Positions 23,831 to 36,296 of a stretch of DNA of 64,000 nt are shown here, in pieces. A model generated the notes under the pieces. It was not told the DNA's origin, did not search any database, and worked only from the letters and a program-made list of their open reading frames with translations. The DNA is taken from NCBI GenBank assembly GCA_025786725.1, contig JAHLTZ010000020.1, positions 248,001 through 312,000 of the forward strand, written 5' to 3'. This stretch comes from Syncephalis fuscata (taxonomy: Eukaryota; Zoopagomycota; Zoopagomycetes; Zoopagales; Piptocephalidaceae). The translations under genes and the position numbers were made by a program. Numbering within the stretch: position 1 is the first letter of the stretch; each line of letters begins with the position of its first letter.

Positions 23831-25196
23831 TCACATTTCCATAGCATCACCATCTTCATCTCCTGAACTAACAACATCTTCCCAGTCTTCTTCGGGACCA
23901 ATAACATCATTATCGTCATCGTCATCATCGTCATCATCTCCACCAGCTCTAGGGGGAAGTGTGGCATTTAATGTCTCTAATAGTTCTTTGGTGTGCTCTA
24001 GAATACCCTCATCTTCATGTTCCAATTGCTGATAAAGCTAATCGTTTAATAGTTGTTAATATCCATAAAATATCCATATATATATTAAATAATGCTTACT
24101 TTTTTGGCTTGTACAAGACATTCACGGGCATCTTCCCATATTTCTGCCCGTCGTTCTGACTCAACATCTGGCTGCTCACCTTGGCAGTAATATGTCCAAC
24201 CAAATAGATACCACATATCGACTGCTTGATCGTCTTCTCTTTGTAGACCGTCTAGAACAGTAATAGCACGGTCGTATTGTTCAAGTTCCAATAAAAGCTT
24301 AACCAAAGCAATACGCGAGTCATAAGGTGGATAAGCAGCATTTTCTACATAAAACATCAATATCATTATGTAAATATTATAGTAAAGTACTTATTGATTA
24401 CTTACGTGGATCCAATTCAATCCATTGGGCAATACTCTGTTCCAATGCTTGTTTTGCTTCATCAGGTCGTTGCTGACTTAATCTTACTGAAGCTAGCGTT
24501 TGGAATACTTCGGGATTTGTTGAATCTGCCTGAATAGCTTGTTGCAGGTAGCTTTCGCATTTCTGTTCTGCATCTGCTTCAAAACTAGTAATGTTATTCA
24601 TTAATAAATCAAATATGCGTATATTATTATAAATACTTACCAGCAGTCGGTCAAATAAATCTCGGTCATAGAGACATAGGCTGAAGAAAGCTGTCGAGCA
24701 AGAATTTTTGCCTCATCTGAATCTGGACCATAAGCAATACGTTCTGCTGTCATTCTTTCTACTGCTTTTTCGTAATACTGTACTGCATCTGGTCCAACAC
24801 TTAACTGGCCCAAGCATAAATATTTCTCGTGTCCTTTATTGGGCTCCAGTTCAATGGACCGCAACCAAAGCTTTAAGTATCACATAGTCAGTTGCTATTC
24901 TACACTGCCTCTCGTCGCTCTTTACTCACATCGTGGGCCTCGTCAAGTAGTCCAAGTTCGGTAGCAACAACCGCTGATGCTTCAACCACGTCTAGATTGT
25001 CAGGTTCAAGATCGAGTGCGTGTTGACAGCACTGGAAGGCCAGTTCTGTTTCGCACTCTTCGATATAGCCGCGTACCTTGCCCAAAAGCTCTTCTACTGT
25101 CAAGGTATCTTCTCCAAGTGCCATTTCACCATTGTTTGTAGTAGTATTACTACTGTTGGCATTATGGGATGCCGCCACAGCCGTGGTATTCTCCAT
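23831..25196 (-). CDS. acl4: ACL4-like TPR chaperone of ribosomal protein uL4
   Basis: Acl4 is a dedicated chaperone that binds newly made ribosomal protein Rpl4 (uL4) and escorts it to pre-60S particles in the nucleus. Five exons join in frame: 25196-24930, 24870-24641, 24584-24406, 24344-24100 and 24037-23831. The protein has consecutive TPR units, seen at LAFQCCQHALDLEPDNLDVV, ESYLQQAIQADSTNPEVFQT and RIALVKLLLELEQYDRAITV. The C-terminus is strongly acidic with a run of nine Asp and GPEEDWEDVVSSGDEDGD, as in the family. The ATG at 25196 opens a Ser/Thr/Asn-rich leader. A more general TPR protein is the alternative, but the acidic tail and length fit Acl4. Confidence 0.85.
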
Positions 25197-25530
25197 AACT
25201 GCACTAGTTATAATGGCACGGTGAAAGAAAAAGGACAAGATTGACGAGCAAAAAGAAAAAGACAAATAATCAATTACAAAAAATAAAATAAAAATACGTC
25301 GTCTACACATTAATGACAGTATTATTAATAATAATAAATTGCCATACAATAGTTATTAACCAACTTATAAAATGTCGTAATATTTACTTCTTTGTTTGTT
25401 ACTCTGGTTTTCTTTTGATAATTACAAACATTTCTATTACTCGTGCATTTAAACAAAGCGAATCTTATTGATATAAAAGCTAGCTAGCTGTTTATTCGCG
25501 TTATAGAGAATATTGAACATCGCAGTCTGT

Positions 25531-26752
25531 ATGATGTTCACCCGACAGCTACTTCATCGACACAAGTACCCAGCACTACTTACAACAAGACTGGTAGGGC
25601 GTACTGTCGGCAATACCGCTCAATTATCTTGCAATTACTCAACGCGTAATCTATGGCAATCTACACGGCATGTTGGTTGCATCACGTCACAAAGTGTGTA
25701 TGCTTTGGGTACGTCACGTATTCAACTGACGGCAGTGCAGCCTATTATCCGTCGTCCAATGTCATCCTACTATAATGATAGACCCAATACATCAATTCCT
25801 ATTGCAAGGCCTATACTGTTCACTGTACTTTTAGCTGGTGCTTCTTTCGGTATAGCGGGTATCATCTACGAACAGCGACGCATTTCATTGATACAGCGTG
25901 CACGATCATGGCTACACAAAGATAGACCTTCACTGTCGGAAGTTATTCAAGTACAAAAGGCATCGATAATAGAAAAAACCCGTGCTCACATGGAACGTAT
26001 CAAGGACATTGACGCTTTACCCGAACAAGTTAAACGTATCTATTTTACAGTAATGAATAAATGGTATAGTACAAGTCCAAGTGAACGGTTTCTTGCCGGT
26101 ATTGTTGGCATCAATGCCGCGGTATTTTTAGCCTGGCAAATTCCTCGCCTAACACCGTTTATGGCCCGCCACTTTATGCACTATCCAGGCGTGAGTCAGC
26201 CATACACTTTACTTACTGCATGTTTCAGCCATCGGGAGATATGGCATTTTGGATTCAATATGATGGCCTTGTGGTCGTTTGGTCACGCCGTACTAGGATG
26301 GATGAGTCGTGAAGAGTTTACCGCGTTTTATTTAACAGCCGGCACTTTGGCCTCATTGGGATCACACGTGCTTACGGCCCGTCTTAAGCCGTTATCCGTT
26401 GTTAGCCCAAGCTTAGGAGCCTCTGGTGCTATTTTTGGTCTATTTGCTAGCTGTGCATGGAAGTATCCAGATGCGCAAGTGCATATGATTTTCTTGCCAA
26501 TGCTGCCCATAAAGATTGGACATGGCCTGGCTGGACTAATGGCGTTGGACTTGGTGGGCGCTGTACGTGGATGGCAAATGTTTGATCACTATGTAAGTAG
26601 GCTATTTGTGTAGTTAATCAGCACTGATGTTTTATTGGTTATAGGCTCATTTATCGGGAGCTATTAGTGGGCTATTGTATATGCAATATGGTCATAGCGT
26701 TATTTGGGACGGTATTCAGCAACGACTTATTGCCATTAGAAAATCCGCATAG
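25531..26752 (+). CDS. pcp1: Mitochondrial rhomboid protease, PARL/Pcp1 family
   Basis: Rhomboids of this type sit in the mitochondrial inner membrane and cleave transmembrane substrates such as Mgm1/OPA1 and cytochrome c peroxidase in yeast. There are two exons, 25531-26592 and 26645-26752. An N-terminal Arg-rich presequence precedes a first membrane segment (ILFTVLLAGASFGIAGIIYE), the extra helix typical of PARL. The rhomboid core has WHFGFNMMALWSFG, the serine motif SLGASGAIFGLFAS and the catalytic histidine in YAHLSGAISG, which is created by the splice junction. I chose the ATG at 25531, the first in the frame; upstream the frame opens with TTG. No lesions are seen. It is divergent from ACL4. 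Confidence 0.93.
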
Positions 26753-27177
26753 ATCATGCTTGCTTTGTTGAATTGCAGTTGTAGATGTCAAGCATGGCGA
26801 TACAAAAATAAATCATGTATACTGTTTTTCATTCAGTAATTTATAAAACTTAATTTATTTTGTAATTAAATCGTAATTGTTTGTAGACTAGTAACATGTA
26901 GCATGTTATAATTTGTGGTTTGAGCATAATAAACAAATAAGATATAACTTAATAAACAGTTTACCGTTTATTATTACGATATTAATAATAAAATAATTAA
27001 TAGTCGATTATTAAAGAGTATGAGTATAATGTTAGGCCAGTAATATATACTAAGCGATAGAATAGCAAAGCAGCTTATTTAATCAAAAGGCCACTTGGTA
27101 ATTAAATGTATTAACTTATTGATATAATCGTTATATTAAATATTGTAACTAAAACGTTGCTAATGACAATAATAAAA
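26753..27177. other. AT-rich intergenic DNA between rhomboid and pseudokinase genes
   Basis: No gene, repeat terminus or other motif is seen. The two flanking genes converge here. Confidence 0.4.
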
Positions 27178-28473
27178 TTATAGCTGTTTAATATAGTCTT
27201 CTAGGAGAGGTCGCTTTTCAGGCTCTGGTTCCATGAGTGTCCTAATCATGTTAACTAGCCTTTTTATGCTGAATACAGGAGGTAACATTGACGGTAAACC
27301 TATTGATTTCCATATCTCAGATTCAAAGCTCGTTTTAATGCGCGCTTGATCTTCTCAGCGTTGCCTTCTTTAAGTAGCTCGTTGAGTGGGTTTTTAGAAA
27401 ATGCGACTTGATAAAGTGTTACACCGGCAGCCCAAACGTCTACTTTGCGCAAATCTGCGTCTTGATATTTAGCTGCTTCGGTGGTAAATAACGCGAATGA
27501 GTGTGTCCTGGTCTCGCAAATAATACTGAATTTACTGCTGTAGATCCCAAGTTGCGGTTGGCAGTAACTAATTGCCTTGCGTTATAAAAGCTGGTTATTA
27601 CAACTTGAGGTGGCTTTCCTGGATTCAGTCTAAGCAGTAGATCTACACAAATATGTATATTATAATTATTAATACAGCGCAATTGGCATGCAAGCTATAG
27701 GTTTCACATACGTTCTGGTTCAATGTTAGCATGTGCGAATCCAATACGATGCAGATAAGCAAAGCCTAATAGAACTGACGGTTAAAATAAAAAGACAGAG
27801 AGCAAATATATTATCATACCGCGTAAACATCTTTATAAAAACTAACTGTCGCTGAGGCTTTAGCGTACGGTGTCATTAGCTGGCTTATATAATCTTGGAG
27901 ATATTGAAACTCAAATCTAGCGTCGTCTACCACGCACAATACTCGTTCATTAGGCTTGAAAAAATGTAGCGGTATATCTACGAAATCTCTTCCATCGCTA
28001 TTAAACTCTGTAGGCGGCTGTTTAAGCTCATCAAACCGCTTTAAATTCATTATTCGTCAGTTTGGTGAAGAAATGTATGCATTTAAGCTTACCTTTAACA
28101 CACCCTCTTGCATTCGATTGTTTTCGTTAAAGCTGGTGCATTTCATTTCAGCATCTTTGAGCTCATACGTTACTTCGGCAGTAATAACTGGCCCACTGGC
28201 TTCTGTAACTTTAGTCACTTCAAGATTTTTTTGACCAAGCGTGTCCCTTTCATACAAAGGAATATCAAAAAAAATGTAGTCAGAATTTCCAAGCGCAGAC
28301 TTTCCAAGGTTTTTGGGAAGCCAATAGCTGTTTTAGTAGTTAGTAAAATACAAAAATAAATGTCTTTACTTACGTATAATGGTTACACCCACGGATGTTC
28401 CCGATACTTGCTCAGTTAGAGTATTGGCTATTAAACAAACACCAACAAGAAATTGAAAGCTGAATCGAGCCAT
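27178..28473 (-). CDS. Predicted secreted pseudokinase, frame broken at several single bases
   Basis: The first exon (28473-28374) encodes a classical signal peptide (MARFSFQFLVGVCLIANTL). Later segments follow the order of a kinase fold: LYERDTLGQKNLEVTKVTEA (in place of the glycine loop), VLCVVDDARFEFQYLQDYI (hinge), GFAYLHRIGFAHANIEPE (catalytic loop), VVITSFYNAR (magnesium loop), PEAAKYQDADLRKVDVWAAG and EPEPEKRPLLEDYIKQL. HRD is HAN, the loop Lys is Glu, the downstream Asn is missing and DFG is SFY, so phosphotransfer is not expected. Intron donors lie near 28087, 27823 and 27693. Splice phases after exons 1 and 3 do not match, and shifts occur near 27497 and 27335, each equal to about one missing base. 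It could be a degrading gene, but the frames stay coding-like on both sides of every break. Confidence 0.72.
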
Positions 28474-29233
28474 TGTAGTACATAAACAATGGCACTAAAA
28501 ATTGAATGTGCTATTAACTAACACACGACAAGCAGTAAATATGATTATATTAGGAAAGAAAATAATGGCTATTACTGGGATGTTGTCAAACGCTGTACTT
28601 ATATTTGTATTTCAATGTGGCAAATTTGTATTTAGCAATCAAGTATCAATTGTACTAAATACGGCGATCGATAGCACGAGCAAAAAGATTAGAACAGCCA
28701 TTGATTTGTTTCAGCAAGCCAATACATCTGGTCATTTTATTGTTTGAATCTGGGTATTGCCACTTTAGTACCACTGCTTTTACCCTTAAGGACCATGGCA
28801 TATGGCATAAAAAGTTTGAAGAAATGGCCACAAAAGGATACGGAGTTGTATCATCCACGTGGCTGGATAACTTTTACTATTATGTCTTGATTTGTACACA
28901 TTGATTTGCTATTCCAGATATAATGATGCAAATTATCCGAGTCTTCCACTTTTTAGCATAGTAGATAGCATAAATTTGATTTCTAACATCAGTATTTAAA
29001 GATAAGGCAAGAATTATATGTGCATATTGTTTTTGCATATTTATTTATCAATGTTATAATAATCTCATTTTATTTCTTAACAGGTCAAAGCATTACAATA
29101 TCAAAAACAATAAATGAGCCATGGAATGATATAGCAAAAACCTACATTATACGCATAACAATAAAATAACTGAATTAAGATATTTGTATAAATGTGGCAT
29201 ATTCAACAATATGCTTTCAATAAGATAATTGTT
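28474..29233. other. Intergenic DNA between two genes with predicted signal peptides
   Basis: No supported gene is seen. Short frames on both strands lack recognisable content. AT content is similar to other spacers. Confidence 0.35.
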
Positions 29234-30377
29234 TTATGTTGCCGATGGATAAGGCGGTGGAGGATTTTGATCCTCAGTATTTAATTGTGGTCTCAGCTGA
29301 TCATTATTAGTAGCTGTACTATAAATCATGAGATCTCTAGAATGTTGTTCGTATCGTCGTGGATCATAAGAGGGAGGGAGATTTGGCGGTATTGCTAAGT
29401 CTCTGTATTTCTCTACAACATAGTCTAGTGCCTGACTAGATGTCAGGCTAGGCTCAGTTTTTTTATAAAATTTTCCTAACATGGACCATATTCCACCATT
29501 TGTTTGGTTGATTTGCTCATAATTACTTTCTGCAGAAGAAGAAAAATAATCCTCGATAGGACGCAAATACTTGGTGGAAGTAAATACTACCCGGTCATCC
29601 GTGACGCGTCCAGCTAATGATTATAAATACATTTGAATATATATAAGTAATCAGACGTTTAACTCACCATATCTGATGGTATCATACATTGCCCATCCTT
29701 TTGCTTTCATGTCCCGTATGACTATTCAATTAAATGTTAGCAAGAATATTGCAGTTGATATGTACCTACTCTCTATAAGTTCTAGAAATTTAAGCTTTGC
29801 ATCTTGCCGCCCAAAATGGTACTGGAGCATATAATTATACAAAGGTATTCCAAGTTTTGGCCCAACAACCATATAGCAAGTGTCTCCATTTTTTGAAAAA
29901 ATCTTTTTAATAACAGCATAAAAAGGGCGTACCATAGATTTTGTTTCAAACATGTTGTAATCTCCAGTATATATATCCTATCATTGATGTTATTATGTTG
30001 ACAATTTAAGATAACAATATATACATACAGTGTAAAATTTAAAGATCCAATGCTTAGTTTCCTTATTTCCGCATGTAATTTTAACATCACGATCATCATC
30101 TTTCACTACAAAATATCTTCCTTTCATAAAATATGCTCCTCTGTTTTTTTCTGGACTTGCGCCAATGATGAGGCCCTCGATGCGGAATGCACCAGGTTGA
30201 TCTAGTTCATATCCAAAAGTAGGATCCACTACTATATTATGATTGTTATTACGTTGCAAGTAAGTTCGTCAAGTTTTTACCTTTCTTTTTAGTAGACAAG
30301 CCTGGAATTCCTGCCATACTTTGGCCAATCGATAGCAGCACCAGTAGCGGCAAAAGATAACTGGTTCCAAATAACAT
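29234..30377 (-). CDS. Unrecognised secreted protein, member 1 of a three-gene family in this window
   Basis: I do not recognise a database family. Exons are 30377-30281, 30231-30029, 29977 to about 29770, and two more to the stop at 29234, all joining in frame. The start encodes a signal peptide (LLPLLVLLSIGQSMAG). The mature part has ITCGNKETKHWIFKFYT, an NGDTCYMVV motif, MKAKGWAMYDTIRYG and a C-terminal Pro-rich end (PPPPYPS). Each landmark has a counterpart in the genes at 53076 and 55401: ACGS near the first, G-N-TCYILP for the second and KKKGWYTHMDIE for the third. This is the only member with an uninterrupted frame. It lies next to, and on the same strand as, the secreted pseudokinase gene. 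No transmembrane segment is seen after the leader. Confidence 0.72.
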
Positions 30378-31589
30378 TGTTGAGTTCTTGTTTAGTGTCT
30401 ATATTTTTGTAATCCTATAAAAATTATAGCTGTAAAAGTAAGAATCAATAGTTATAAAAAACGAGCTTTGTGCAAAAAAAAAACAAAAAACAAGTCAGAT
30501 TATTTGAATATTTATAATAGATTGCAACAAACTACAATTGGTTTAGCTATTATTTATTTCAGATATAAAAGTTATATGCACTGGGGGTGACCAGCGTGGA
30601 AGTAAAACAAGCTAATTGAGCGATAACTCAAAAACGGAATATGATAATTACATATAAGGATTGAGGAGCTAACAGACATTTAAATGCCGTTATTTTTTTT
30701 ATCTACTATCCAAGTTGCCCAGTTGATGGTTTAATGCAAAATAGTAACAAAAATTTACATATTTAGAAGCATGATTAGAATAGCAATTCCATTGAGCATA
30801 TATGCATGATCAATGAGTGAAATTAGTCGACATTTATTAATAATAAATCTAAAACAGAAATAAAGCAGTTTTTGGATAGAGCAATGCGGAATAAGTATAA
30901 AATGATAAATATACGATAATAATACATATAAAATAATGTTAAAGTTACAGTACATATAATGCAATAAGTGGACTGAATAAAGTATACTAAAGTATATAAA
31001 CAATAAAATGTGTCTAATATATCGTAAAATGATATAAGTAAATGGTGGATACATGCATATTGAATAATGAATCTATAATAACGAGTATTTGATGATTGCT
31101 ATTACTCACCACCCAGCATCATGTTTAATAGATTGGATGTTATTAAATGTTAGTCATTTAACCACCAAACAAACACTAAATGCGATGCTGTGATGATTAA
31201 ACAAATATAATGTAATAAATAACATGGTATACATTGACCCAATAAGCAAAATGAGCAAATGTTTATAATAAAGCTATAATCAAAAGCTAGTAAACTATTA
31301 AAAATAAATGATAAGATAAACATATAGTGCTATAGAAAACTGTCAAGTGGAAAATAATATAGCATGCTGATAGCATACAATCGGCTAGACTATCATATGA
31401 TTACATAGTTATATGACTAATTACACAGTTATATTGTCAACCAGCTATTTTGGTTATCGTGCAAGTTAATGTACAGCTATATGACCGGCTATAAATTTAT
31501 ATAGATATACAGATAAATAAACAAACAGCTATAAGACGGTATATATCACGCCATAGCTAATTTTATTTACCAACAATTGAGTATTGTTT
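30378..31589. repeat. Repeat-rich spacer with a minus-oriented inverted-repeat arm (about 30750-31200)
   Basis: From about 30750 to 31140 the sequence is a diverged reverse complement of the arm interior at 16869-17633. It ends in the terminus ACTCACCACCCAGCATCATG and GTTAGTCATTTAACCACCAA. The preceding 370 bp and the stretch 31200-31589 show no gene. Confidence 0.6.
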
Positions 31590-33060
31590 AGTGTAATTTG
31601 GAGGACCAAATGACTAACATCTAATAACATCCAATCTAGTGAACATGATGATGGGTGGCGAGTGACGTCAATCATTAAACACTCGTCATCATAGATTCGT
31701 TATTTAGTATGCATATATCCACCATTTACTTATATGATTTCCATTATATCTCATATTGTTATGTATCATTCTACAATATACTAAACACATTTTATTTATT
31801 ATATGTTCCAATATACTTCATTCGACCCACTTATTGCATTATTTATGCTATAATTTCAACAGCGTTATTTATACCTGTCTATTGTACATTTATTCTATTT
31901 TATATCATTCTATTGTATAATATTAACATGTTATTTGAAACTTCTGTTTGTTTAATACTAGCTTGATTACTAATAAATTTGAATTATTACATTTATTTGC
32001 TCATGCATATATGTACCGTTTAATTATCTGATAAACAAATCAGTTAATGTGAATTGACTATGATTTTGATGCTAGTAGGACAAACCAATGGATATCCACA
32101 ATAATAGCAAGTTTAAGCAAAATAGGAACATAATATATTAATGAGTATGCAAATAGAAAAGAAAGCTAAAAATAAAACAGCGTAAAAAAATAACATAGTA
32201 CTGTAGTGATGATATATGCGTACTAGATAATGAATATACAATAATAAATATTTTAATGATTGATACTATTCAGCATTCAGTTTCATGTTTAATAAAACGG
32301 ATATGTAGTTAGTTGCATGAAAAATGCTTAGCACAAATGCTGACACATAATGCTTAGCACAAATGCTGGCACATAATGCTAGCACATGCTCATTTCCCTC
32401 ATTACGTTATATGCACTATAGCCTCAACATCACTTATCACACTCTTTTTATTATATGTTCATTCTATTCTATATCATTCTATACTCTCCTAGCCTTTCTT
32501 TATCCAATACTATTTTTATTTTTGTTCTAGCTCTATTATTAATAAATGTTGACTAATTCCGCTCATTGATCATGCATATATGTTCAACAACTTGAACATT
32601 GCTAATCTCGTTCAATATTGCATGTTCATTATAATGTTTATTATTTTATTATATACTGGCTATACGCTATCTATAACCGTTGTCGGTAGGGTTCCAACTC
32701 TTTTATTAATAAAATTGACATATTGCACTTAGTTTGTTTACTGAGTTATATTGATAGAACAAATAATATGAATATGAACCGAGTTATGTTTTATTAAGAT
32801 TATTTATAATAAACTAGATTGTGTCAATTAGTTATGATTTTAATGTTAATAAGCAAAGTGACGGGTATACATAGCAATAACACATAATGTGATAATATAT
32901 ACATGCTGGATAATGAATCTACAATGATGAGTATTTGATGATTGACGTCACTCACCGCCTATCATCATGTTCAATAGATTAGATGTTATTAAAATAGTCA
33001 TTTAACCACCAAACAAACAATTTGATGGTGTAATGATTAAATAAAACTCACCACTTGTCC
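31590..33060. mobile_element. 1.45-kb element with inverted termini and no gene
   Basis: A plus-oriented terminus (31605-31720, core GAACATGATGATGGGTGGCG) and a minus-oriented terminus (32905-33060) face each other. Only the outer 100-150 bp are clearly inverted copies. The interior includes two successive segments resembling the arm of 16869-17633, at about 31700-32080 and 32380-32740. It also has a 26-bp tandem repeat at 32324-32392. No coding capacity is seen. Confidence 0.5.
32324..32392. repeat. 26-bp tandem repeat, 2.6 copies
   Basis: The unit ATGCTTAGCACAAATGCT plus 8 nt starts at 32324 and again at 32350, followed by a partial third copy. Confidence 0.85.
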
Positions 33061-33348
33061 ACCAAATTACATATATGCTTAATAAATTAATAATAATAAT
33101 ATTTAACTATGTAATAAACAATGCTATCGATAGTGCATTCCTTTGTTATTCTACTTGTGACCACAAACTATATCTATCAGCATTTTTATTGAATTATTAG
33201 AACATTTGAACATGGATGAAATACATATAATGATATAAACATTCAAATCATTGCTGTCTTAAGTATTTTAGTATTGAATTCAAATGGCAAACACATTACA
33301 TCACTACAATGGTTTATACTTCTTATAATCGTTTATTCAAACAATAGA
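33061..33348. other. Spacer downstream of the CHY zinc-finger gene
   Basis: AT-rich, with no gene or repeat terminus evident. Confidence 0.35.
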
Positions 33349-36296
33349 CTAAGCAAGTTGCTGTTTCTTTCGCGAAACAGTCTTTAACGTATTCTTATAT
33401 TTGTGTGGATCCTATAAATATAACAGATTAGTATGTATTAATACCAAGCTATTACATCTTTATAAGCAACTTACACGTCGATTCATTTGGGTGCGATCCC
33501 GCATACCGGCACCACCTTCCCAGAACTCATGTTGTTTCTGACGGCCCATAGCGGCACCGCAAGAACAAGTCTTATCGCCAAATGGCTGTTCCAGAGAACA
33601 ATAACCACATATCATTCGACGTGCACGCTATTGAATTACCACAGTAAGTTTTATGTTGATAATATACATCCACTGTAGTCACTATCGCTTACCTCATGAT
33701 CGTGTGATTCAGTTGTATCGTGACAAGTATCACATGGATAAACTAACATCAATGGAATTAATTATAACAAATCAACAAAGCTATAATAATCTAAAACTTA
33801 CCTTTACCGCAACAAGGGAATCGCATCCACCGATGAGATCGGCGATAATGCTTACAAGTGCCATGATCAGGCAATGGCTAAATAATAATAAAAATCAATT
33901 AGATATACATATATATAATAAACAGTATTATACTACTAACCTTGCCGGGTGCATAATCGATAACCATATCTTTAAGAAGTTGTCGGCGCTGCAACGTACC
34001 AACTGTTTCAATCGCATCACTATTCTCTGTCGTAGATGAAATACCACCCATAGTAAGGCGTTGGAATTTAATCTGATCGATATTAAGCGTTAATGGCTGA
34101 TGACAACCACGACAAAACACGGTGGTAGGCTGTCCACGTGGCAAATCAGACAGTGCAGCAGGTGTTTGTTCAAGACTACAGCCTGAACAAGTAACTGCAA
34201 AGCTACAAGGTAGCATATCTGCCACTCGACAGCCTTCAAGATCAAGATAGCCCATGGTTACTGATCCATCATGAATAGCATCTAATCATTATTCATTCAT
34301 ATCATATTAGTATAGCTAAATCTATAGTAGTATAGAGTGTATTCTACTAACTTACCCGCTCGATAACGAATGCCCATCACATGATGGCATACACCACAGG
34401 CCACTCGTTTCTCTCCACCGGTCGTGGCATCCACCGCAGTACTCTTTAATTTTTCACATCCAATAAACGACGACAACGACCACATTGAACTGATAGATTC
34501 AATAGAGTGCATCGAAGAAAATCAATTCCTTTTCTTTCTCCTTTAATCCATTTAATCTCGGTACCGCGTCTAATTGATGTAGTAAAAGTATCTACCAATT
34601 CAGCTGGTGTATCTGAATCATCTGAATCAGTATCGTGTTCTTCTCCTTTCACATCTTCATCTTTGTTCTTATAATGTTGTTGAGTAGATGGTTTGGACAC
34701 TTTTACTTTCTCAGATTGTTTAATATTTCTTTGATCTTTTGAAACAGTCAACGTTGCCATCTTTGCTACAACATCTACCTCCTTTTCCTTCACTTCTTTT
34801 TCTTCTTCATGTTCCGTATCCTCCTCAGCTCTACCTGGAAGTGACAATAAATCGTTCAATTGACGATCTAGCCAGTTTAGAGCATGTAGTATTGATAGTG
34901 CACGTCCTTGCTGTTTTAGATGTTCATGGAATGCATGTTCTACCGTTCTGTGCCATATACGGTTAGTAATAACGCTATATCTAATAGATCGCATTTCCTA
35001 CCTTGCTTTATCTCGTGGTAGCTCCCTACTTGTAATTCTTAATTTCATTGGAGAATCAGGATAATCCAATGGTAGCATTATCTGCAACTGAATGGGCGAG
35101 TAAGGATGGCGATAATCCGGGTCAGTCGGTGTGATCATTAGTTGAAATCGGTCTGCCAATGGTTCATTATGACCATGATTGATATCAGATGACTTCAACC
35201 ATTCAAATGTTGTACGGAATCGTCGTTCAATTTGCTTCAATTCAAATTGTCTCTTTTCTCCTCCCTTTTCACTGCCTTTGGCATTAAAATTTGTTGTTGT
35301 TTTGGCCTAGATTGATAATTAGACATATGTTATATATAGCACTACAATTGACTTACCGGTCGACTGATAGTAACTGGCACAGATGGCTGCCCAACCACAG
35401 TCGTTGCAGGTAATGCTTCAACTGGTTGAGATGCCACAAATGTAAAATTGGATGCAGTTGGCAGTCGAAGTAACTGTTCCAACTGATCTCTTAACCAATC
35501 CAATTGAGTACAGATTGGATTCTTTGGATTCTTTCGTACATGATGTTGAAATGACACTTCAACATTACTATTGATAATGAGTTAGTTATAGCTATAATTA
35601 CTTATTGTGATCAATATCTTACCGTGCAATACCAAATGGTATGTCCTTATTAAGTATACGTAGGCGTAACTCGTATGGATGGCTATCCTGTTGATCAGCC
35701 TGCTTATTGTGCTTATTCTTGCGCACTGTTGTGATGGCCAGTGACAGTTCCAATTCCTCTAAATCAAAAGAGAAATCTGGATCCGTTGGAATAAGACATA
35801 AATGAGCAGTAACTGTATTATTCTCAGGTATATCGCTATGCTTATTATTTTGATCCTTTTTAGGATCACCTTGGCTATCATACGGTTAATTGGTTAATAG
35901 ACATTATTAAAAACCATTTATAACTTACATTAAACCTTTAAATTGTTTACCATAATGTGCTTTCAATTGCTGAGTAATAGTACGCTCCATCAACGAACGT
36001 TCACTTGAACCTGTTGATGCAGTGGGCGTATCTTTCGTGGCATGAAGGAAATGACAGCGGTCGCCTCGATAGCAAGACTGATTGCGGCGATAATAGCGAC
36101 AAACAGTCGGCTTTTCTGTAGATTTATTCTTTTTAGATAAAGTTGTTGTTGCTAGTTGCGCTGTAGTCGTATCAACGTCTATGGTTACATGTCGATACGG
36201 ACAGCTGTCTCCTTTCAAACAGCCACTTGGCAATTGATTAAAATAACGACATAAAGCCGCCTGTGAGGTATTGTCAGTAGCTGGTGTTGCCAACAT
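33349..36296 (-). CDS. CCCH / RWD-like / CHY zinc-finger protein
   Basis: This is a multi-domain zinc protein of a type seen in fungi; its cellular role is not established. It starts at the ATG at 36296. Two CCCH fingers come first (C-x9-C-x5-C-x3-H beginning CRYFNQLPSG, and C-x8-C-x5-C-x3-H beginning CRYYRRNQS). Two related RWD-like blocks follow, with IMLPLDYPDSPMKLRI and paired QLDWLRDQLEQLL / LNWLDRQLNDLL helices. Next come an acidic linker and Cys-pair motifs (CGRC, CGVC, CSGC, CRGC). The C-terminus is a CHY finger: GTCKHYRRSHRWMRFPCC, YPCDTCHD, HDHE and CGYCSLEQPFGDKTCSCG. Small CHY proteins such as Hot13 act on mitochondrial Tim proteins, but this one is far larger. About ten introns are implied. 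Confidence 0.82.

Noticed and set aside
27440-27682. Treating the kinase-like fragments at 27.2-28.5 kb as separate small genes
   Set aside because: Their order, strand and spacing follow one kinase fold with ordinary introns, and the breaks between them are single-base shifts.
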